Position numbers and translations under genes: made by a program
Part shown: positions 57,842 to 64,000 of the stretch, piece after piece
Position numbering within the stretch: the first letter of the stretch is position 1
How the letters are laid out: the number at the start of each line of letters is the position of its first letter
Assembly: GCF_031755915.1 (NCBI RefSeq)
Contig: NC_083380.1
Coordinates: 32,770,501-32,834,500 of the forward strand
Direction: 5' to 3'
DNA from: Ziziphus jujuba
Taxonomy: Eukaryota; Streptophyta; Magnoliopsida; Rosales; Rhamnaceae
Length of the DNA stretch: 64,000 nucleotides
The notes under the pieces: generated by a model
What the model was told of the DNA's origin: nothing
Seen by the model: only the letters and a program-made list of their open reading frames with translations
The model's database searches: none

Positions 57842-58290
57842 AGCTTATCATCCCCCCTCAAACTAGTGAGTGAAAGTTTGTGAATTCCCAATTTGTCTCG
57901 AAAATTTATGAATTGGAACAGGTTGAGGTCGACAACCAATTTGTCTCTAAAATCTATGAATTGGAACAGGTTGAGGTCGACAACTTGATGAGTATATGGA
58001 AAGTACTTTGTGTTATCTCGCCAGAAGCAACTTTTTCCCAAATGAGATGATGATCTAGCCGAATATGTTTGATTCTGCTATGAAAGACTAGATTGATGTT
58101 TAGATGAAGAGCACTAATGTTATCACAATATAGTTTAATTAGCTTTGTGTAAGAAACTCCGATCTCTTATAACGAGTAGGATATCTAAGTTAGTACAACT
58201 GGAGCTAGGGCCATGGCTCTAAATTCAATTTCTGTACTTGAACGAGCAACAATAGTTTATTTTTTTTATGACCAAGAAATTAAGTTTGCA
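57842..58290 (-). pseudogene. Cop-5: copia RNase H and pol end (fragment)
   Basis: Minus strand: ARSSTEIEFRAMALAPVVLT, a stop, CDNISALHLNINLVFHSRIKHI, LDHHLIWEKVASGEIT, and FRDKLGIHKLSLTSLRGDD near the pol end, then a purine tract (TTTGAGGGGGGA). Frameshifts and stops throughout. A 48-bp in-frame tandem duplication lies at 57889-57936 and 57937-57984. Different lineage from Cop-2 and Cop-6. BigLTR-2 sits 12 bases past its probable LTR start (TGATAAGC). Confidence 0.7.
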
Positions 58291-58419
58291 TCAAAATAAA
58301 TACATGTTCTTGTTTAGTTCCTGTTTTCTCCTAAAAATTTAATTAGAACCTATTCATGACCTATTAAAGAAATAATAAATTGTGTAAACATTGGATATGG
58401 GGGGTTTTGACAGAGGTTG
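58291..58419. other. Remainder of the Cop-5 fragment
   Basis: AT-rich; no readable motif. Ends at the LTR of Cop-6. Confidence 0.4.
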
Positions 58420-59433
58420 TGTTGCCATAGGTGTGATGGAATTTGGTGTAGGTTTATGTTGTTGTACCCTAGAGCACAATCATTCAAGGCGTTAGTCAAG
58501 AATGATTGTTGTTGGTTCTTGGTTCTTGATTTTGTTTTTTCGGGTTTGTTAAGGTTTTTTTTTCTAGTTTTAATGGAGGTTTAGGGTTCTTGAGAAGGTT
58601 GTTAGCTTTTGGGAAGAAGAAGAAACCAAAATGTAGTAGCTGAGAGAGAGAGAGCTAAAAATGTTGTTTTTCAAAATCTGTTTTTTTGAATATTTTCTTT
58701 CTCAACGTTTTTCATTACAATTTTCATACTTTTAAATACATCAAAAAGACAATAAGGCATGCTGCCATATTGAGCAATAAATACAAAAGCATTAAAAGTA
58801 ACCAACCAAGCCAAACTACCTCAACTAACTCTAATCAATGTGCTGGGCATGTAAGAAACCTTCTTTAATGGGCAGTTCAGATTGTCTACGGCATTTGAAT
58901 TTGAAAACCAGCTCCATTTGACTTGAAAATTGTAGGGAAACCTTTTTGAATATTAAACTATGTTCTAGCCAAAAACCAGATAAAACAAAGTCCATTTACT
59001 CATTCAAAAGTAATCAAACCCGAGGCAGTTTTGCCCAGTTTTCTGGGCAACAAAACTGCACAAGGGTTAGATTGTTTTGGGGTTAACTCAGCCTTCCCAG
59101 CTCCAAATTGGGCCATTCTTTTTTATGCTGCTTCCCCTGCATATCTAGTTTATCATATCCAAAATTTAGGTCCAAATCCAAAACCTACTTCAAACGGCAT
59201 CCAAGGAAGTGGACTTATGTTGCTGGAAATACAATTCCAACAACTAGACAAAAAAGGCCTTAAGCGAGATAATGAGCTTAGGGCATTACAAAAAGGATAT
59301 TGTTCATAAACATTAGAAGATAAAATAAAATGCATAAACATAAATATTGCTTGGTTTTTGATGTTGCAAAACAAAGAGTGCAAGTGTAACCGAACTACCT
59401 TGCACATTGTGGCAAGATCACCACATTTCAACA
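58420..59433 (-). repeat. Cop-6 3' LTR
   Basis: About 1014 bp. On the minus strand it starts TGTTGAAATGTGGTGATC beside the purine tract at 59434-59444; the far end (TGTTGCCATAGG on the plus strand) is placed by analogy with the Cop-2 LTR. Contains GAGA and T-rich stretches. Confidence 0.75.
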
Positions 59434-61158
59434 CTCCTCCTTGGTGTTCTTGCTTGAAATATTTAGAAGCTTCCTCAAGGTCTAAAATCTTGCTTTTGGA
59501 AGTGGCTTGGTGAAGAAATCTGCAAGGTTATCTTCGGTCTTGATATATTCCAAGCTTACTTCTCCATTTTCTTCAAACTCCCTCAAAGAGTGATACTTCA
59601 CCGGTATGTGTTTTGTCCTTCCATGTTGAACAGGGTTCGTGGCTATTGATATGGCTGAAGTGTTGTCACATTTGATGATGGTTGAACCCTCTTGAGGATA
59701 ACCAAGGTCCTCCAATAATTTCCTAAGCCAAATGCATTGATTTGCACATGAAGAGTAAGCAATGTACTCGGCTTCGGCGGTGCTTTAAGCGGTTGTTGCT
59801 TGCTTCTTTGTATTCCATGAGAATGGTCCACTACCAAGCGAGAAAAGATACCCCGAAGTGCTCTTCATATCATCCAAGCATCCAGCCTAATCACTATCTG
59901 AATAGGCCATTAATCTCATCACATCTTTCCTATCATACCAAACTCCAAAGTTTTGTGTTCCTTTTAAGTATCTAAGAATTCTTTTGGCACCTACAAAATG
60001 GTTTTGGGATGGGGCTTGCATATATCTAGACAAAACACATGTGGCACGCATAATATCCAATCTTGATGAACATACATAGAGCAAACTTCCTATCATGCTT
60101 CTATATAGAGTCGGGTTTACCTTTGGTGTGCCATCCTCCTTCTTGTATTTGTCTCCTTGGTTCATTAGTGTTGATATTGGCTTGCATTCGTCAAGGTTGA
60201 ACTTTTTCAAAAGATCTTTGATGTATTTCTCTTGAGATATGAAAATACCCCTAGAGAATTGCATTACTTCCACTCCAAGGAAGTAATTAATTTCACCAAG
60301 GCTTGACATGTCAAACTCCTTTTCAAGTTCATTTTTCAAAACTTCCACATTCGTTTCATTTTCACCCGTGACCAACAAATCATCCACATAGAGTGAGATA
60401 ACAATCATGCCTTCTTCATTCCTTATGTATAGTGTTGGCTCATTTGGACTCCTCCTAAAGCCTTGGTAGGTCAAGTAACCATCAATCTTGCCATACCAAG
60501 CCCTAGGTGCTTGCTTTAACCCGTAAAGTGCCTTGTGTAAATGGTAGACTTTGTCCTCATGTCCTTGAACAATGAAGCCCTCGGGTTGCTTGACATAAAC
60601 CTCCTCTTGAAGCACACCATTCAAGAGAGCCGACTTTACATCAAGGTGGTAGACCTTCCATGACATTGAGACCGAGATGGATAGGATGAGCCTTATGGTC
60701 TCCATTCTTGCAACCGGTGCAAACGTTTCTCCATAATCTACACCCGCTTATTGTGCATAGTCTTTTGCCACAAGCCTTGCCTTGTGCTTGCATATTGTTC
60801 CATCCGAGTTGAACTTAGTCCTAAAGATCCACTTTACACCCATTGGTTTCTTGTTTTTAGGTTTAGAAACCAAAGACCAAGTTTCATTCTTTTCTATCAT
60901 ATCCATTTCGGTTTGCATGGCCTCCATCCACTCTTTCTTTTGCATAGCTTCTTGAGGATTGGTAGGATCACTCAAGGCAACATTGCACCTTTCATATATT
61001 TCGGACAATGGCCTTTCTCCTCTAACACCATCTCCAATCTCCAATTCGGCTTCAACGGTCTCAAATGCATCCTCCTCATCATCTTCATTTTCTTCATTGT
61101 CATTGTCATTGGTTTCTTCTTCTTCATCATCCAACCAAGCATTATCTTCATGGATAAG
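59434..61158 (-). pseudogene. Cop-6 RT and RNase H
   Basis: Minus strand in order: acidic linker; ELEIGDGVRGERPLSEIYER; WSLVSKPKNKKPMGVKW; KARLVAKDYAQ, a stop; METIRLILSIS; VYHLDVKSALLNGVLQEEVY; YGLKQAPRAWYGKIDGY; catalytic SLYVDDLLVTG; FLGVEVMQFSRGIFIS; IGSLLYVCSSRLD; RNase H YSDSD, stop, GCLDDMKSTSGY, stop, STAEAEYIAYSSC, CDNTSAISIATNPV; and ADFFTKPLPKARF. 60705-59887 is one open frame of 272 codons. Confidence 0.92.
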
Positions 61159-61163
61159 AAGCT

Positions 61164-62312
61164 TGATGTGATTCCGCCCGAGCCCGCTCCACCGATAACC
61201 CGTTGGGGTGCTGACTCGACACAGATGAAGACTAGGCCAATCACAAGAGCTCAAATTAAGAGATTTAAGGGCAACCTGGGAGTATTTATATAGAGGGTAA
61301 TAAATCTCAACAGAGCTTGTCCATACTTGAAGATACAAAGCCTATTCGAAGCATCCAAGTGGTGGAAGCTGATACGAACCCGGGTGACGGTTTTGGTACA
61401 TTTTTGGAGTTCGGGAAGTATGAAATGGTTCCAATGCTTTATGGGTTCAATACATATGCCTAAGAGGTCATGGAATCAAGTTAAATCAGCCTCAAATGCA
61501 ATCAAAAAGGGCTTGTACGGACAGCATCAAGAATTTGGCCGAATTTGCTGTATTGCTTGTTGGCTTTACTGTATTTTACTGTATTAGCCTTTTCTTATTT
61601 TTCCAAGCATGGGCAACGTGTGGGACTTCATATTCAGCTTATTTCGCATCCTAAAAAGCATCTAGAAGCTGATTTGAAGCTCAAAGAGGTCAAAGATTGG
61701 TCAAAGTCAAATTAGTCAAAAAGCTAGTATTATAGTTTCCTAATTTTATTCTACTTTTAGTTTTAGGAAACTACCATTACTTTTTAGTTTTTATTTATTT
61801 ATTTTCTGGACAAATAAGTTTAGGAAAGTTATTATTTTATTATTTTCATTGTAAATTAATTAATTTCTAATTCAAAATAAAGGAATTAATTAATCAATTT
61901 TAGTTTAGGAAACTTAGTTTAGGACATATTAGAATTCGGTCAAGTTTCCTAATTCCTATAGGAGTCCGGTTTTGAATTAATTTTTTAGGGTTTGTTTTGT
62001 TTCTTTCAAGCCTATTTAAAGGCTTATTTTTCAATAATAATAAAAAAACTTTGATTTGATTAAGAAAATATTTGTGAGATTAATTATCTCTTTGTTCTTT
62101 GAGAACCCCTAAAACACCATTAGAGAATTGGTTGTTTTAGCTTGACTTATCAATAGGTTTTCCATCCCCTATTGTGGCATCTACATTATACCAAGGTTTC
62201 TAACCACAGGTTGGTTAGGGGTTGAGGTCCTTTCCATTAGAACTTGAACTTAATTAAAGATCCGGGCTAATATAATACAGGTTTGGGAGCAGGTCGTCCT
62301 AGGTTCGTATCA
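61164..62312 (+). mobile_element. Solo gypsy LTR sLTR-3 inside Cop-6
   Basis: 1149 bp, sense on the plus strand (TGATGTGATTCCGCC to GGTTCGTATCA), exact TSD AAGCT (61159-61163 and 62313-62317). Same subfamily as sLTR-2. Its first part is open and encodes [20 protein letters not shown], the pol C-terminal tail of the family, with a stop after about 60 codons. Confidence 0.97.
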
Positions 62313-62317
62313 AAGCT

Positions 62318-64000
62318 CCTTCTTTGTCTAATCCCAAACAGCATCTTCATCAATCCTCACATCCTTTGTTACCACAAGTTTCTTGGTTTCCAAGTTGAAA
62401 ACCCTAAAACCTTTGGTAACCTCACTAAAGCCGACCAAGATGCCCACATTTGCCCTTTTGTCAAGCTTGTCTCTCATGTGTGGATGAACATGGGGAAAAC
62501 AAACACTTCCAAAGATTTTTATGTTGTCCAAAGATGGTTTTTCTCCATACCATATCTCATAGGGTGTCTTGGACTCATTTGTTTTGGTGTATGCTCGGTT
62601 TTGGATATAGCTAGCCGTGTATATGGCTTCAGCCCAAAACTTCTTTGGCATGTTCTTCTCATGTATCATGCACCTTGCCATCTCCATCAAGGTCCTATTT
62701 TTCCTCTCACAAACACCATTTTGTTGTGGTGTGTATGGTGTAGTGAATTGATGCACCATTCCATTTTCTTTGCAAAAATCCTCTATAGCCAAGCTTGTAT
62801 ATTCTCCACCATTGTCGGTTCTCAAGCACTTCATCTTTGCATTGCTTTGGGTTTCCACCATCTTCTTGAATTCCATGAACTTCTCAAGCATTTGTGACTT
62901 GGTTGTTAGAAAATATACCTAACACATCCTTGAGTAGTCATCAATGAAGGTTAGGAAGTACTTACATCCTCCAATTGATGACAAACTCGTCGATCCACAC
63001 ACATCCGAATGGACTAGCTCAAGCTTCTCCTTAGCTCTCCATGAACCGGCTTTAGGGAATGGAAGCCGTGTGGATTTCCCTAGTTGGCATACATCACATA
63101 GGCTTTTCATCTCCTCAATCTTTGGCATGTCCTTCACAATGGCATTGGTGTTTTTCATGGCACCATAGCTAGAATGTCCAAGTCTTGTATGCCAAAGTTG
63201 AGAAATGGACTCCACTTTGGTTTTTAAGGCTTGTTCATTCTTAACTAGGTCCAATCTATAGCTTTTGTCCTTCAATGGTACCTTAAACAGCTCATTACCA
63301 CAAGCATCATATATGATACATCCATCTTTTGCAAAATTTAAAGCAAAGCCTCTTTCTAACAATTGTGCTACACTAAGCAAGTTTTCACACAAACTAGGAA
63401 CATATAGCACATCTTTTATAATTTTGGTACCTTCCTTGGTGTTCAAGCACACATCTCCTTTGCCTTCTACTTTCATGAACCGGCCATCACCAATCTTCAC
63501 TTTGGTTTTGTAGTTTCGGTCAAGCTCCATAAAGCCATCCTTTTGGAAACTCATGTGGTGTGAGCAACCACTATCCACAAGCCAACCAAGACCACTACTT
63601 GTGGCCTTAAGGCATGTGGCCACAAATAGGTTCTTGGCTTCTTCATTAACCACATTGGCTTGTTGTCTCCTTTGCTTGCATACTTTGGCAATGTGGCCTT
63701 TTCCTCCACATCTTTCACAAGATGCATCCGGCCTCCAAAAACACTTGGATGGTGGATGTCCAAGCTTCTTGCAATGAGGGCAAGGTGGATGCCCTCCTCG
63801 GTTTTGATGGCTTTGTTGTTGTTGCTGTTGATTCCATTCACTTTTGTTGTTGTTTGTGTTGTTGTTGGTTGTAAGACCGGTTTGGTTGGTGTTGTTGCTC
63901 TTCCTTCCTTTATTCTTCTTTTTGTTGCCGTGGCCACCATAGAATGCACTCTCTATGGTCTCCTCCTTTCAAATGGCTCTCCTTTTTTCGGTTGCTTGAA
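62318..64000 (-). pseudogene. gag-pol: Cop-6 gag end, protease, integrase
   Basis: Minus strand from the right edge: gag tail with Asn/Gln-rich stretch and two zinc knuckles, CPHCKKLGHPPSKC and CERCGGKGHIAKVC (63685-63785); protease WLVDSGCSHHM (about 63555-63590); gag-pre-integrase LWHTRLGHSSYG; integrase HSDVCGS, FIDDYSRMC, a TAG at about 62917, then RTDNGGEYTS, TPQQNGVCERKNRT and GYSEVTKG-type region GFSEVTKGFRVFN. Only the one stop breaks the protease-integrase stretch. Gag N-terminus lies outside the window. Confidence 0.92.

Larger units (their letters stand above)
58420..64000 (-). mobile_element. Cop-6: copia element running off the right edge
   Basis: Minus-strand relative of Cop-2. 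3' LTR 58420-59433, pol and part of gag to 64000; the 5' LTR is outside the window. A solo gypsy LTR (61164-62312) splits the region between integrase and RT. Several in-frame stops (for example near 59790, 59888, 60750 and 62917). Confidence 0.92.

Overview
This window is plant nuclear DNA, most likely from a eudicot. Almost everything recognisable is LTR retrotransposon (Ty1/copia and Ty3/gypsy) with tRNA-iMet primer-binding sites. The one host gene family is a plant-specific LRR receptor-like protein (RLP). AT-rich spacers, introns, microsatellites and solo LTRs fit the same picture. I see no intact host gene, tRNA, rRNA or CRISPR array. The species cannot be named from the sequence alone.

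Layout. (a) 1-6000: left-truncated gypsy element Gyp-1 (+), carrying gag, protease, RT, RNase H and integrase relics and a solo LTR (1434-2540). (b) 6001-9871: truncated copia Cop-1 (-), which hosts a 323-bp solo LTR and a three-LTR TRIM array. (c) 9872-11130: host spacer, TATA box and signal-peptide exon of an RLP gene. (d) 11131-32926: one nest. Gypsy Gyp-2 (-) split the RLP gene; a 2.97-kb solo LTR and copia Cop-2 (-) then landed in the Gyp-2 gag; a second gypsy, Gyp-3 (-), landed in the Cop-2 RNase H region. (e) 32927-40440: the rest of the RLP pseudogene, itself split by an older copia, Cop-3 (33052-37828, +). (f) 40441-54562: host spacer with remnants of duplicated RLP units, plus a Tnt1-like copia, Cop-4 (44337-51165, +), whose RT is split by a solo gypsy LTR. 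(g) 54563-57836: second large solo LTR, inserted in a decayed copia fragment (Cop-5). (h) 58420-64000: copia Cop-6 (-), running off the right edge, with another solo gypsy LTR in its pol.

Almost every insertion has a readable 5-bp target-site duplication, exact or with one mismatch, so the order of events can be read directly: RLP gene, then Cop-3 (LTRs differ by roughly a tenth), then Gyp-2 (LTRs differ by about 1-2 percent), then the big solo LTR and Cop-2, then Gyp-3.

The most unusual content is the gypsy family itself. Gyp-1 has the full pol domain set. Gyp-2 and Gyp-3 share the same scrambled pol: a repeated linker, then an integrase piece, then an RT piece, then the integrase C-terminus, with no complete RT, RNase H or integrase. 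They also share a protease active-site change (DSG to DSR). Two separately inserted copies with the same rearrangement imply a non-autonomous lineage that was mobilised in trans. The pol reading frame runs into the 3' LTR, which together with the RT sequence suggests a CRM-like chromovirus; this assignment is an inference.
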